Assembly (NCBI GenBank): GCA_023132365.1
Contig: JAGLYJ010000006.1
Location: forward strand, 1-31,541
Direction of reading: 5' to 3'
From: Mycoplasmatota bacterium
GTDB taxonomy: Bacteria; Bacillota_I; Bacilli_A; Izemoplasmatales; Hujiaoplasmataceae
Length of the DNA stretch: 31,541 nucleotides
The stretch's first letter is position 1. Each line of letters opens with the position of its first letter. The position numbers and the translations under genes were made by a program. This document shows, one piece after another, positions 14,632-22,652 of this stretch. The notes beneath the pieces were generated by a model. That model was not told the DNA's origin and did not search any database. It saw only the letters and a program-made list of their open reading frames with translations.

Positions 14632-15377
14632 AAAATTCCTCCTTATTTTAAATACATACTAATTAAAAAGTGTGTTGTGAATCTATTCATATAATCCTTG
14701 ATAAAAAACATAGATCCCAATTATATTAAAACTATAATTTTGAAGGATTACTTAATTTATTCTTCCTTATAATATACTATGTGTTATAACAAACATTTCG
14801 TTAAATGTATCTGTAACAATTTTTCCATCCGAATATGAAAATTTGCAATTGGTCTTCTTTGCAAAATAAAAGACTTCGCTAAATTAATGGCAAAGTCTTA
14901 ATTTCATTATTAGGCTTGTCAACTCTAGTGTTTTTGAGAAGTAATATTCTTCCCCTTTACTATTCTACACTTTTAATTTAAAAATTCAAGAATTATTTTA
15001 TAAAATTATTTTATATATTATTATAATTAGCATATTTTAACGAAAATGATGTAAAATGCTGGTGAAATATAGTCATGCAATTATTGATAAAGAAGTAGAA
15101 TGCTAAAAACGATTAATGTTTTTGCCTCTAATAGTTTTCATATCTTTAAGCGGATAAACTTTTGAGAATAATCTCTCTAATAGAATCCTAGTTTGAGGCT
15201 TTTAGATTGCTAGTATTTTTAATGTAATATTTAATTTATTGTTATTCAATTTAAAATATATTTCTATGAAACAAGAATAATATAACATATATATATGTAT
15301 ATTTATATCTATAAATAATATATAGAATTATAGCATCACAAAATTTTCACTTACTACTTTATATATGATATTCGTTG
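14632..15377. other. Long divergent intergenic region
   Basis: About 780 bases separate the minus-strand permease and the plus-strand phnD. It contains a minus-strand terminator-like hairpin (14870-14899), an AT-rich part (15000-15050, 15280-15340), a small AAAAAC/GTTTTT hairpin (15105-15123) and a long-range GCCTC/GAGGC pairing (15124-15199). No frame above about 20 codons with a ribosome site and no recognised riboswitch core was found. Confidence 0.5.
14861..14899 (-). terminator. Terminator-like hairpin in the permease leader (minus strand)
   Basis: AAGACTT (14870-14876) pairs with AAGTCTT (14893-14899), extended by GC/GC across one mismatch. On the minus strand it is followed by TTTATTTTGC. 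No gene ends here, so it may be a leader attenuator for the permease about 230 bases downstream. Confidence 0.5.
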
Positions 15378-15386
15378 TGATATAAT
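15378..15386 (+). promoter_or_regulatory. Extended -10 promoter of the phn-type operon
   Basis: TGA directly before TATAAT (15381-15386) with a weak -35 (TTTATA, 15358-15363). It lies 30 bases before the phnD start. Confidence 0.5.
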
Positions 15387-15416
15387 TAAAAACATATATA
15401 AGAAGGAGAATTGATT

Positions 15417-16478
15417 ATGTTAAAAAAAGTTGGAATTTTATTAATTGCATGTTTTGCATTTGTAGCTTTCACTTCATGTGAGGCAGAACCTGTAGAAAAA
15501 ACAAACCTAACTGTTTTCTTTGTCCCTTCAAGAGACAATGCAACTTTGGTTGAAGGAATTAGTTATCTACCTGAAGTACTTAAGGCAGAAATGTCTGAGT
15601 TAGGGTATGATTTTGAAACTATTAGTGTATATGTAGGTACATCTTATGAAGCAGTTGGAGAAGCACTTGATGCTGGAACTGCTGATATTGGGTTAATTCC
15701 TGGTGGAACATACGTGGTTTACGCTGATGGTGAAAATATGGATGTTGCTTTAACATCAACTCGTGGCGGACTTGACAAGGATTCACCGGATGCAATAGAT
15801 TGGAATGATGGTATTGCTACTGATTCAGATCCTCTAAATCAAATAACTTATTATCGTTCACTTGGAATAGTAGGTCAATCTGTTAAGGGACGTGAACTTG
15901 CTGCAATTATTAATGGTGGCGGAGAAATCACTTGGGAAGATTTACAAGATGTTAAAATTGGTGTACAATCAATTACATCATCTTCTGGGCGTGTATACCC
16001 TTCAGTATTATTTAATACTTTATATGAAAAAACTTTAGCGGACCTTCCTGCAGACAATATAATTCAAGTGCCTGGTTATGGTGGAGCTGCTTCAGCACTA
16101 GCATCTGGTTCAGTTGATTTAGCTTTCGGATATGCTGATTTCAGAAGAGATTATGCTGACGAATGGATTTCTACTGAAGAAGGTGGATATGCTCAAGCTA
16201 ATACAATTTGGGAAGATACTGATGTTGTTTTCGTTACTCCTGGTGTTTATAATGACACAGTAACTGTTTCTAAGAAGACAGTTGATGATGATCTTCAAAC
16301 AGCAATTGAACAAGCTTTTATAAATCTTGTACAAGACACAACACCTCTTGATGATCCTACAGACAACTTCGCAGTAGTTAAAGATATCTTTAGTGTTTAT
16401 AGCCATGAAGGTTATGTTGTAGCTGATGATTCTGATTATGATGTAGCTCGTGAAGCTAACGAAATTGTTAATGGCTAA
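15417..16478 (+). CDS. phnD: Phosphonate/phosphite-type ABC transporter substrate-binding lipoprotein
   Basis: 353-residue extracellular binding protein anchored by lipid. The signal peptide has a K-K start, a hydrophobic core and the lipobox F-T-S-C with Cys21. The mature part is a periplasmic-binding fold of the PhnD/PtxB group: T-V-F-F-V-P-S-R-D in the first strand, Y-V-G-T-S-Y-E-A-V-G-E-A-L, G-T-A-D-I-G-L-I-P-G-G-T, and S-S-S-G-R-V-Y-P in the second lobe. It would hand an organophosphonate, phosphite or phosphate to the permeases encoded downstream. ATG 15417 sits 8 bases from AGAAGGAG; the in-frame TTG 15411 is too close to that site. First gene of a four-gene importer operon. Confidence 0.93.
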   Translation: MLKKVGILLIACFAFVAFTSCEAEPVEKTNLTVFFVPSRDNATLVEGISYLPEVLKAEMSELGYDFETISVYVGTSYEAVGEALDAGTADIGLIPGGTYVVYADGENMDVALTSTRGGLDKDSPDAIDWNDGIATDSDPLNQITYYRSLGIVGQSVKGRELAAIINGGGEITWEDLQDVKIGVQSITSSSGRVYPSVLFNTLYEKTLADLPADNIIQVPGYGGAASALASGSVDLAFGYADFRRDYADEWISTEEGGYAQANTIWEDTDVVFVTPGVYNDTVTVSKKTVDDDLQTAIEQAFINLVQDTTPLDDPTDNFAVVKDIFSVYSHEGYVVADDSDYDVAREANEIVNG

Positions 16479-16516
16479 GTAAGTAAATTAATATTTAAAT
16501 ACAATTTGATTAAATT

Positions 16517-16550
16517 AGGCTTGATATGTCATATTGAGCCTTCTTTTTTT
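16517..16550 (+). terminator. Attenuator-like hairpin between phnD and phnC
   Basis: AGGCT (16517-16521) pairs with AGCCT (16537-16541), the stem continuing through two G-U pairs to an ATAT/ATAT top, followed by TTCTTTTTTT. Partial termination here would yield more binding protein than transporter. Confidence 0.8.
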
Positions 16551-16566
16551 AGAGAAGGAGTAGTTC

Positions 16567-17337
16567 ATGATAGAATTTAAAAACGTAGGTAAAACATATC
16601 CCAACGGAGTAGTTGCACTTAAAAATGTATCACTAAAAATCGAGCCAGGTGAATTTGTGGCTATTATTGGTTTAAGTGGAGCCGGAAAGTCTACACTTAT
16701 CCGTTTAGTTAATAAAATGACAGATGTCACTGAAGGAAGTATCGTTGTAGAAAAGCTAAATATTCCTAGTTTGAAGGGGAAAGCTCTTAGACACTATCGA
16801 AGAAAAGTAGGTATGGTATTTCAATCATTTAACTTGATTAATAGAACATCTGTTATTAATAACGTTTTAGCTGCACGCGTACCGGATATGAATCCAATAT
16901 CTAGTGTTTTTGGATTTTTCTCAAAAAAGGATAAGCTAATTGCTTTAGAGGCATTACATAAAGTTGGTATTTTGGAAAAGGCTTATATTCGAGCTGATCA
17001 ACTTTCAGGTGGTCAACAGCAACGTGTAGCTTTAGCTCGAACACTTGCGCAAAACCCATCAATAATTTTAGCAGATGAACCTGTTGCGTCACTTGATCCA
17101 ATTACAGCGAACCAAATAATGAGTGATTTTGAACGTATTAATAAGAATGAGAATATTACTATTCTTGTAAATATGCATCATGTAGACTTAGCATTAAAGT
17201 ATGCTCAACGTGTTATAGGAATTAATGAAGGAGAAATTGTTTATGATGGAAGCACTTCAGACATTACAGAGAATTTATTAAAGACTATTTATGGGAGAGA
17301 ACTAACTGATGAAGACATTATGTTCAAAGATAAGTAA
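16567..17337 (+). CDS. phnC: Phosphonate-type ABC transporter ATP-binding protein
   Basis: 256-residue ATPase that powers the importer. Walker A is G-L-S-G-A-G-K-S-T (~residues 36-44), Q-loop Q-S-F-N-L-I, signature L-S-G-G-Q-Q-Q-R, Walker B I-I-L-A-D-E-P-V-A-S-L-D and the switch His in N-M-H-H-V-D. The R-x-x-V-G-M-V-F-Q-S-F-N-L-I-N-R motif and the overall order match PhnC. AGAAGGAG lies 6 bases before ATG. Its 3' end overlaps the first permease gene by 29 bases, showing tight translational coupling. Confidence 0.95.
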   Translation: MIEFKNVGKTYPNGVVALKNVSLKIEPGEFVAIIGLSGAGKSTLIRLVNKMTDVTEGSIVVEKLNIPSLKGKALRHYRRKVGMVFQSFNLINRTSVINNVLAARVPDMNPISSVFGFFSKKDKLIALEALHKVGILEKAYIRADQLSGGQQQRVALARTLAQNPSIILADEPVASLDPITANQIMSDFERINKNENITILVNMHHVDLALKYAQRVIGINEGEIVYDGSTSDITENLLKTIYGRELTDEDIMFKDK

Positions 17338-18187
17338 TTATATAAAAACCCTCATAAAGCGAAATCAAATTCATAGAACAGCTATTTTAAAAGATGGAAC
17401 AAGCATTACTCGACCTTTTTCATATTCACTTATATCTATGATAATTACCCTATCTATTTTTATGTTCTTTTGGAACCTGATTGTTTCTGCATTCTTTAAA
17501 CGGTTTGGAGTAGGAACGTTCTTTAGTAATTTCTCAAACTTTTTTACAATTATTAAAAGAATGGTTTTAGAAGTAAATTGGTCATATTTTAATAATGTTT
17601 TAGGACCAATGGCTGATACAATCCGTATAGCTGTTATTGGAACAATAGTAGGGTCTTTAATTGCTATTCCTTTTTCCATTTTAGCATCTCAAAACATAAT
17701 GGGAAAAAGCAAAGTGCCTACGATAATTAAATTTTTCTTATCAATAATAAGAACATTTCCAATTTTAGTTTATGCATTGATTTTGTCATATATTTTTGGA
17801 TATGGACCATTTGTAGGTGTTCTTGCAACAATAATATTTACTTTTGGTATTATTACAAAAATGATGTATGAAATTATAGAAACTACAGATATGGGTGCAT
17901 TTATTGCAATAGAAGCAACTGGAGCAACAAAACTTCAGGCTTTTAGTGCTGCTGTTGTCCCCCAAATTATGGGTAGATTCTATTCTATAGTACTTTATAA
18001 TTTTGAAATCAATCTTCGTGCATCAGCAATATTAGGCTTTGTTAATGCAGGCGGTATCGGGAGAATCATGAATGATCAAATGGCTCTTCAGAGATATGGA
18101 GACGTTGCACTTATGGTGTTAGCACTTCTATTTGTGGTTATAATAGTTCAAAATATCTCCCAATACTTAAGAAAGAGGTTATCATAA
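17309..18187 (+). CDS. phnE: Phosphonate-type ABC transporter permease (first)
   Basis: 292-residue permease with about six helices. A short basic N-terminus precedes helix 1. The cytoplasmic coupling motif E-A-T-G-A-T-K-L-Q-A-F (the EAA-loop equivalent) and V-P-Q-I are present, followed by Y-N-F-E-I-N-L-R-A-S-A-I-L-G-F-V-N-A-G-G-I-G, typical of PhnE. It starts at ATG 17309 inside the end of phnC behind a weak GAGAG, relying on coupling. It pairs with the next permease as a heterodimer. Confidence 0.92.
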   Translation: MKTLCSKISNYIKTLIKRNQIHRTAILKDGTSITRPFSYSLISMIITLSIFMFFWNLIVSAFFKRFGVGTFFSNFSNFFTIIKRMVLEVNWSYFNNVLGPMADTIRIAVIGTIVGSLIAIPFSILASQNIMGKSKVPTIIKFFLSIIRTFPILVYALILSYIFGYGPFVGVLATIIFTFGIITKMMYEIIETTDMGAFIAIEATGATKLQAFSAAVVPQIMGRFYSIVLYNFEINLRASAILGFVNAGGIGRIMNDQMALQRYGDVALMVLALLFVVIIVQNISQYLRKRLS

Positions 18188-18991
18188 ATGAAAACTGTTA
18201 TTCAGACATATAATGAGCGACCAAAACATACAGTTAGAAATATTTTTATAAGTGTATTTCTATTGTTCTTAATTATTTGGAGCTCCCCTGTATTAAGTCT
18301 TCCAGATGCCTTTAGTGCTGGGATGGCAATTGCAAAAAATATTGCTAAAGCTTTCTTTAACCCACAATGGGATAATATATTCACTACAAGTGTTGATGGG
18401 GTACCATTTCTAATGTTTGAAACTATAGGGATAGCTGTTTTAGGTACGTTATTAGGAGCTTTATTGGCAATTCCATTTGCTTTTCTTACAGCAAGAACTA
18501 TTGTGGGTAAATTTAACGTTATTGGTAATACAATTATTACAACCATTCGTTCATTCCCATTTTTCTTAACTGCATTGATGTTTATTCGTGTAAGTGGACC
18601 TGGGCCAATGACCGGTGTTCTTACAATTGGTGTATTATCTATTGGTATGATTTCTAAGCTATATATTGAAATTATCGAGGATATTGATCCTGGAATTCTA
18701 CAATCATTAGATGCTTTAGGAGCGACTAGATATCAGAAAATTCGTTATGGGATACTACCTCAATTATTTGCAAATATTATTTCAGTAGTAATTTACCGAT
18801 TTGAGATAAATGTAAAGAACGCTACCATATTAGGTATTGTAGCTGCTGGTGGTATTGGTTTTACATTAAATGTTGCGATGAATGCTGGTAGATGGAGAGA
18901 CGCTGCTGCAGCATTATGGGGAATCATTTTCGTTGTAGTACTTATTGATTATTTTTCAACTAAAATTAGAAAAAAACTGATTAATGGATAA
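18188..18991 (+). CDS. phnE: Phosphonate-type ABC transporter permease (second)
   Basis: 267-residue PhnE paralogue starting directly after the stop of the first permease, with AGAGG upstream. It has the coupling loop L-D-A-L-G-A-T-R-Y-Q-K-I-R-Y-G-I-L-P-Q and Y-R-F-E-I-N-V-K-N-A-T-I-L-G-I-V-A-A-G-G-I-G, similar in place to its neighbour. Two non-identical permeases are common in phosphonate/phosphite importers of Bacillota. The operon ends at the strong hairpin at 19037 and carries no phosphonatase, C-P lyase or phosphite dehydrogenase. Confidence 0.92.
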   Translation: MKTVIQTYNERPKHTVRNIFISVFLLFLIIWSSPVLSLPDAFSAGMAIAKNIAKAFFNPQWDNIFTTSVDGVPFLMFETIGIAVLGTLLGALLAIPFAFLTARTIVGKFNVIGNTIITTIRSFPFFLTALMFIRVSGPGPMTGVLTIGVLSIGMISKLYIEIIEDIDPGILQSLDALGATRYQKIRYGILPQLFANIISVVIYRFEINVKNATILGIVAAGGIGFTLNVAMNAGRWRDAAAALWGIIFVVVLIDYFSTKIRKKLING

Positions 18992-19036
18992 ATTCTGTTT
19001 GTAATACTAGAAATTATTAATTGTCAATATAATAAT

Positions 19037-19071
19037 AAAACGACATTCTTAATAGAGATGTCGTTTTTTTT
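19037..19071 (+). terminator. Strong terminator of the phn-type operon
   Basis: AAAACGACAT (19037-19046) pairs perfectly with ATGTCGTTTT (19058-19067), 10 bp, with eight Ts running from the stem. Confidence 0.93.
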
Positions 19072-19273
19072 GTAAATTATGTATACAGAATTTGGAATTA
19101 ATAAACTATCATATTCTTTTCTAATATAAAAATGATAGATAAAATTTGAATAGGTTAATCTCTGGGATTAGATAAATATTCCATATTTTGATATAATATT
19201 AAGTAACAAACAGTTGTCAAGGAATCTAGGTGTTATAGTGGGAGGAAATTTATTCAAGAGTAAAATTATAATT

Positions 19274-20428
19274 TTGAAATCATTTAAAAGAAGTGTAATT
19301 TTACTTTCTTTTCTTTTTATCTTGCCTTTAATTTCTTGTTCATCAATTAGCAGCGTCAATACAGTTCTAACAGACACTTCATCTTATAGCACAACAACTA
19401 GTAAAGAATACAATGCAATCTATGATGATTTTAAGTATTCTATATTTAGATTGGATTCTAAAAACAATGACGGTCTTACAGTTAAACAAGGTACCGGGTA
19501 TATATTAAAAGAAGATGGTACTTTTATTACAAATGCGCATGTATTAGAAGATGCTTGGAATGCGGAGGGAAGATTTGATGGTTTTGAATTTGGCTATGAT
19601 GTTGAAGGCATTTGTTACTACAATGAAGATATAGATTTAGCTGTAGGTAAATTGAACATTATTGATGATTTTAAGCCAGTTCCAGTTGAATTTAGTGAAG
19701 ATTATTACGAAGACGATGTTATTTATTCAATTGGGTACCCTAGTTATGCTACAGAAGCAAAAATTACTGAAGGGATAATACTTTCAACTTATTATACTTC
19801 TGATATATATGATATGGTTTATATAAGAACTAATAGCCTTATTAAACATGGTAATAGTGGCGGAATTCTTGCATCTGAAGATGGTAAGGTTTTAGGCATA
19901 ACAAGTGTTAGTTTTTCAGATGATACATTTGGGTCAATAAGAAGTGTTGAATATTCTGAATGGCAGACAAATGAGATTGATAATCTAGTATCTCTAACTA
20001 AATATTTTCATCCTTCTGAAGACATTTACCTTGATAAATATAATATTGAGGATTATTTTACTATTAATTTAAGTTTTGTAGATATAATTCATTATGAAGA
20101 AAACTGCAGTTTGTTAATCAATTATATGGTTGATATATATCCAGATGTGTCCCTAGAGTCAATAGGTAAAACTAGTGATATTTTTATCGCTCTAGAAATC
20201 CGTGTTGATTATCACTATTATTATATTTATTATGATAAATCTTTAAATTATGAAATAGTTCATGGGTATAATGAAGTGGCATTAAGTTTCTTAATTAATG
20301 GACCATTCCTTATAGAACATTTTGAAAGAAGTATGACTATTATTTATGAAAATGATGATGTAGTAACAATTTCAGATATTTCTTATAGTATTGTCTTTGC
20401 AGAAGGATATATAAGAGTCTATGATTAG
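19274..20428 (+). CDS. Trypsin-like (S1/HtrA-type) serine protease lipoprotein
   Basis: About 384 residues. After a lipoprotein signal (F-K-R-S then hydrophobic core ending P-L-I-S-C, Cys22) comes a chymotrypsin-fold domain with a full triad: His in I-T-N-A-H-V-L (~89), Asp in E-D-I-D-L-A-V (~121) and Ser in K-H-G-N-S-G-G (~195). G-Y-P-S and V-L-G-I-T-S-V are also typical. No PDZ domain follows; instead there are ~130 residues of Tyr/Asp-rich sequence I do not recognise, so it is not a classical DegP. It probably acts on the outer face of the membrane. Start is uncertain: the frame is open from TTG 19214, GTG 19238 is possible, and a GGAGG at 19241 has no start codon at normal distance. TTG 19274 gives the best signal peptide. 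Confidence 0.82.
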   Translation: MKSFKRSVILLSFLFILPLISCSSISSVNTVLTDTSSYSTTTSKEYNAIYDDFKYSIFRLDSKNNDGLTVKQGTGYILKEDGTFITNAHVLEDAWNAEGRFDGFEFGYDVEGICYYNEDIDLAVGKLNIIDDFKPVPVEFSEDYYEDDVIYSIGYPSYATEAKITEGIILSTYYTSDIYDMVYIRTNSLIKHGNSGGILASEDGKVLGITSVSFSDDTFGSIRSVEYSEWQTNEIDNLVSLTKYFHPSEDIYLDKYNIEDYFTINLSFVDIIHYEENCSLLINYMVDIYPDVSLESIGKTSDIFIALEIRVDYHYYYIYYDKSLNYEIVHGYNEVALSFLINGPFLIEHFERSMTIIYENDDVVTISDISYSIVFAEGYIRVYD

Positions 20429-20525
20429 CACTTCATTTTGTAGCATTTAATGGTAAATATTAATCCATTTGAGTGGTTTTAATATGTAAATAAATGAGAT
20501 TTTAATTTGAACAAAACCCTTATCA

Positions 20526-20550
20526 AGCGTCATAACCCGGCGCTTTTTTT
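20526..20550 (+). terminator. Intrinsic terminator after the protease gene
   Basis: AGCGTC (20526-20531) pairs with GGCGCT (20539-20544), one G-U pair, 7-base loop, then seven Ts. Confidence 0.85.
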
Positions 20551-20600
20551 GATTTGTATGTTTTTTGAATAGCTTTCTTAATTTGAGTTTAATTTTTCAA

Positions 20601-20628
20601 TTGAATGACTGTGAGCTTATGTTATAAT
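20601..20628 (+). promoter_or_regulatory. Promoter of the HAD hydrolase gene
   Basis: TTGAAT (20601-20606), 16 bases, TATAAT (20623-20628) with TGT in front (extended -10). Confidence 0.7.
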
Positions 20629-20682
20629 TAATCTATAGTAACGATTTTGGAGCACCATTGACTACGAAAGGTTGACAAAGAT

Positions 20683-21390
20683 ATGATAAACACAATATTA
20701 TTTGATTTAGATGGTACATTACTGCCTATGAGCTTTGAGAAGTTCATGAAATTGTATTTCAAATTTTTAGGGAAACATTTGGAAGATTCTATAGATCCAT
20801 CAAAGATTACAGACATAATGATGGAATGCACCACAGTTATGGTTGGTAATACTGAGCCTATATTGAATCAAGAAGTTTTTATGGAAAAATTTAGCGAACT
20901 AGTTGAAGTGAATGGTGAAGATTACTTATCTAAATTCAATGAATTTTACGATAATGAATTTCAAGAAGTTAAAAACTCTACTTGGCAAAATAGTGATATT
21001 TTAGCCAGTGTAAAACTATTGAAAGAAAAAGGGTATACTTTAGTTCTTGCAACAAATCCATTATTTCCTATGATAGCAAATCATCACAGAATTAGATGGG
21101 CGGGGCTAAACCCAAGTGACTTCATCTATATATCTTCATTTGAGAAGAATTATTATTGTAAACCAAATTTAGAATATTATAAAGAAGTTTTATCCGCAAT
21201 CAATAAGAAACCAACTGAATGTATGATGGTAGGTAATGATGCTTATGAGGATATGATTTCAGGTAAACTAGGAGTAGAAACATACTTAATAACGGATTGC
21301 CTAGTTAATAGGTATGATTTAGAATTAAAGGCTGATCACATAGGAACGTATAGAGATTTCAATAATTTCGTTAAGAGTTTTAAAAAATAA
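20683..21390 (+). CDS. HAD-superfamily phosphatase
   Basis: 235-residue haloacid-dehalogenase-fold hydrolase. Motif I is D-L-D-G-T-L with nucleophile Asp8 and acid Asp10, motif II the Thr in L-A-T-N-P, motif III the Lys in C-K-P-N, and motif IV G-N-D-A-Y-E-D. The helical cap between residues ~15 and 95 makes it a C1-type member (phosphoglycolate phosphatase-like group). The metabolite cannot be named. ATG 20683 follows AAAGG by 11 bases. Single gene, with its own promoter and a shared convergent terminator. Confidence 0.88.
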   Translation: MINTILFDLDGTLLPMSFEKFMKLYFKFLGKHLEDSIDPSKITDIMMECTTVMVGNTEPILNQEVFMEKFSELVEVNGEDYLSKFNEFYDNEFQEVKNSTWQNSDILASVKLLKEKGYTLVLATNPLFPMIANHHRIRWAGLNPSDFIYISSFEKNYYCKPNLEYYKEVLSAINKKPTECMMVGNDAYEDMISGKLGVETYLITDCLVNRYDLELKADHIGTYRDFNNFVKSFKK

Positions 21391-21446
21391 TTTAAAAGAA
21401 ACAAGATTTATAATGAAGCAGCAGAGTTGACCTTTTGTTAAAATAT

Positions 21447-21480
21447 AAAAAAAGAGACAAAATTATCTCTTTTGTATTTT
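21447..21480. terminator. Bidirectional terminator between convergent genes
   Basis: AAAAGAGA (21450-21457) pairs with TCTCTTTT (21466-21473); A run before and T-rich sequence after let it work on both strands. Confidence 0.8.
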
Positions 21481-21491
21481 ATATCTAAATT

Positions 21492-21827
21492 TTATTTCAT
21501 ATTCTTAAGAATTTTATAGTAAAGATATATACCTGAAGCCATCATAAGAATAAGTATTATACCTATTAATAACAGAATGAAATTTCTTGCATAAACAAAA
21601 GCTAGAATTAAAAGCACAGTGAATATAACAACAAATATAATCAAAGGGATAGTTGTTTTCTTTTTCCAGTATAGATAGTATACAATGGGAATAGATAAAA
21701 TTCCTAAAGATAAGAAGATATATTCAAGAATATAGGTGTCATTTAATGGTAACATTATAACTATATAAGTAAAAATTACAAGTATTAATATGAAAGGGAT
21801 TAAAACTAATAAATTCTCTTTTTTCAT
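21492..21827 (-). CDS. Small four-helix membrane protein of unknown function
   Basis: 111 residues, nearly all hydrophobic, with four predicted membrane helices (roughly 5-25, 32-50, 57-78, 82-105) separated by a short basic turn (Y-W-K-K-K). No conserved motif that I can name. AAGGAG stands properly before its ATG on the minus strand, so it is probably translated. It faces the HAD gene convergently and is divergent from the repeated promoter module at 21971. Confidence 0.72.
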   Translation of the reverse strand: MKKENLLVLIPFILILVIFTYIVIMLPLNDTYILEYIFLSLGILSIPIVYYLYWKKKTTIPLIIFVVIFTVLLILAFVYARNFILLLIGIILILMMASGIYLYYKILKNMK

Positions 21828-21970
21828 TTTAAAACTCCTTATATAAATCTTTTAAGTGCTGTTAAAGATATATTTATTATAACACCCAATATGCATATAT
21901 CGAAATTTGATAAAAACTACTAATATTATAGTAAGCATCAATAAAACAGTTTATAGTAAAAACATTGGAT

Positions 21971-22040
21971 ATAAACTACAAATAGAGTATATTCAATTAT
22001 CAAGTTATTGTTGAGTCAACTGATAAGTTATATAATAGTA
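21971..22040 (+). repeat. Repeated 70-bp promoter module, copy 1
   Basis: Ungapped alignment with 24691-24760 matches at 59 of 70 positions by my count. It contains -35 TTGTTG (22008-22013), a 17-base spacer and a perfect -10 TATAAT (22031-22036). The palindrome GTTGA-G-TCAAC overlaps the -35 and is kept in copy 2 as TTGA-T-TCAA. Copy 2 drives an XRE regulator gene; here only an 18-codon frame follows. Confidence 0.8.
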
Positions 22041-22059
22041 TTATAGGGTGAATTTCTTA

Positions 22060-22116
22060 ATGAGAAGATTGCTTTTGAGTATTCACAAATATTTTGTCAG
22101 AAAGAAAAGGTCTTAG
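22060..22116 (+). CDS. Putative 18-residue cationic peptide (small ORF)
   Basis: ATG 22060 lies 9 bases after AGGGTG and ~17 bases after the predicted transcription start of the module promoter, so it is well placed for translation. The product MRRLLLSIHKYFVRKKRS is strongly basic with a short hydrophobic stretch. It could be a leader peptide for the 96-residue gene at 22177, a small membrane-active peptide, or chance. No coding-conservation evidence is available from one sequence. Confidence 0.35.
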   Translation: MRRLLLSIHKYFVRKKRS

Positions 22117-22176
22117 TGTTTTGTTTGTAAAAACTAAACAAATAGACAGTACTTATTCAGGAAGGAGACAAATTAG

Positions 22177-22467
22177 ATGAAGATTGTTTTATTAATTAAG
22201 ATAAATACACCAAGCAACAAAGATGGACTTGATTTTTATAAAGTATATAATTCTTCAATTATTCCATCAGTCGCGACGTTTATTAAAGATCCAATATTTG
22301 AAGAATTGAAACTTATTAAGAGTGTGGTTGTTAACTATTTTGAAGATACATGTATCGTAGAACTTGAAGAAAAAGAAGTACCGGATGGAAGATTAGATGG
22401 ACATATTCAAGAAGTTGCTGGAATGCACAATTGGAAACAAAAAAACAATTCACTTATTTACTACTAA
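22177..22467 (+). CDS. Uncharacterised small protein
   Basis: 96-residue soluble protein without a recognisable family. It has an alternating beta/alpha pattern: a hydrophobic first strand (M-K-I-V-L-L-I-K-I), a central helix, a strand (V-V-V-N-Y-F-E-D-T-C-I-V-E-L) and an acidic turn with P-D-G-R-L-D-G-H. AAGGAGACAAATTAG gives a good ribosome site. It is probably transcribed from the module promoter at 22008 together with the small frame at 22060, and ends at the hairpin at 22493. Size and strand order would suit a ferredoxin-like fold, which is speculation. Confidence 0.7.
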   Translation: MKIVLLIKINTPSNKDGLDFYKVYNSSIIPSVATFIKDPIFEELKLIKSVVVNYFEDTCIVELEEKEVPDGRLDGHIQEVAGMHNWKQKNNSLIYY

Positions 22468-22492
22468 ATGAAATGAAATAGTATTTAATAGA

Positions 22493-22516
22493 AAACCACA
22501 ATTAGTGGTTTTTTTA
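22493..22516 (+). terminator. Intrinsic terminator after the 96-residue gene
   Basis: AAACCAC (22493-22499) pairs with GTGGTTT (22505-22511), 5-base loop, T run follows. Confidence 0.88.
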
Positions 22517-22583
22517 ATTGTCTTCATGTTTTACTTATTGCTGAACGGTATAATAAAGCAGATATTTATATTGGAGGAAAGCA

Positions 22584-22643
22584 ATGTTTACATTACTATA
22601 TTTTAGTCCAACAGGAAATGTTTGTTTTTTATCAAATAAGTAA
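22584..22643 (+). pseudogene. N-terminal fragment of a flavodoxin-like gene
   Basis: A strong GGAGG and a TATAAT box (22549-22554) precede ATG 22584, but the frame stops after 19 codons at TAA 22641. The peptide includes L-L-Y-F-S-P-T-G-N-V, the FMN phosphate-loop pattern of flavodoxin-type (EFR1-like) proteins. The rest of that gene is missing. The frame after the stop runs on in register into the next membrane-protein fragment, suggesting a deletion joined two genes. Confidence 0.55.
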
Positions 22644-22652
22644 ATTAAACAT

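Noticed and set aside
15040..15199. Possible riboswitch upstream of phnD, from the GCCTC/GAGGC long-range pairing
   Set aside because: No consensus core of purine, SAM, TPP, cobalamin or cyclic-dinucleotide riboswitches could be matched, and the predicted start point at 15381 lies downstream of it.
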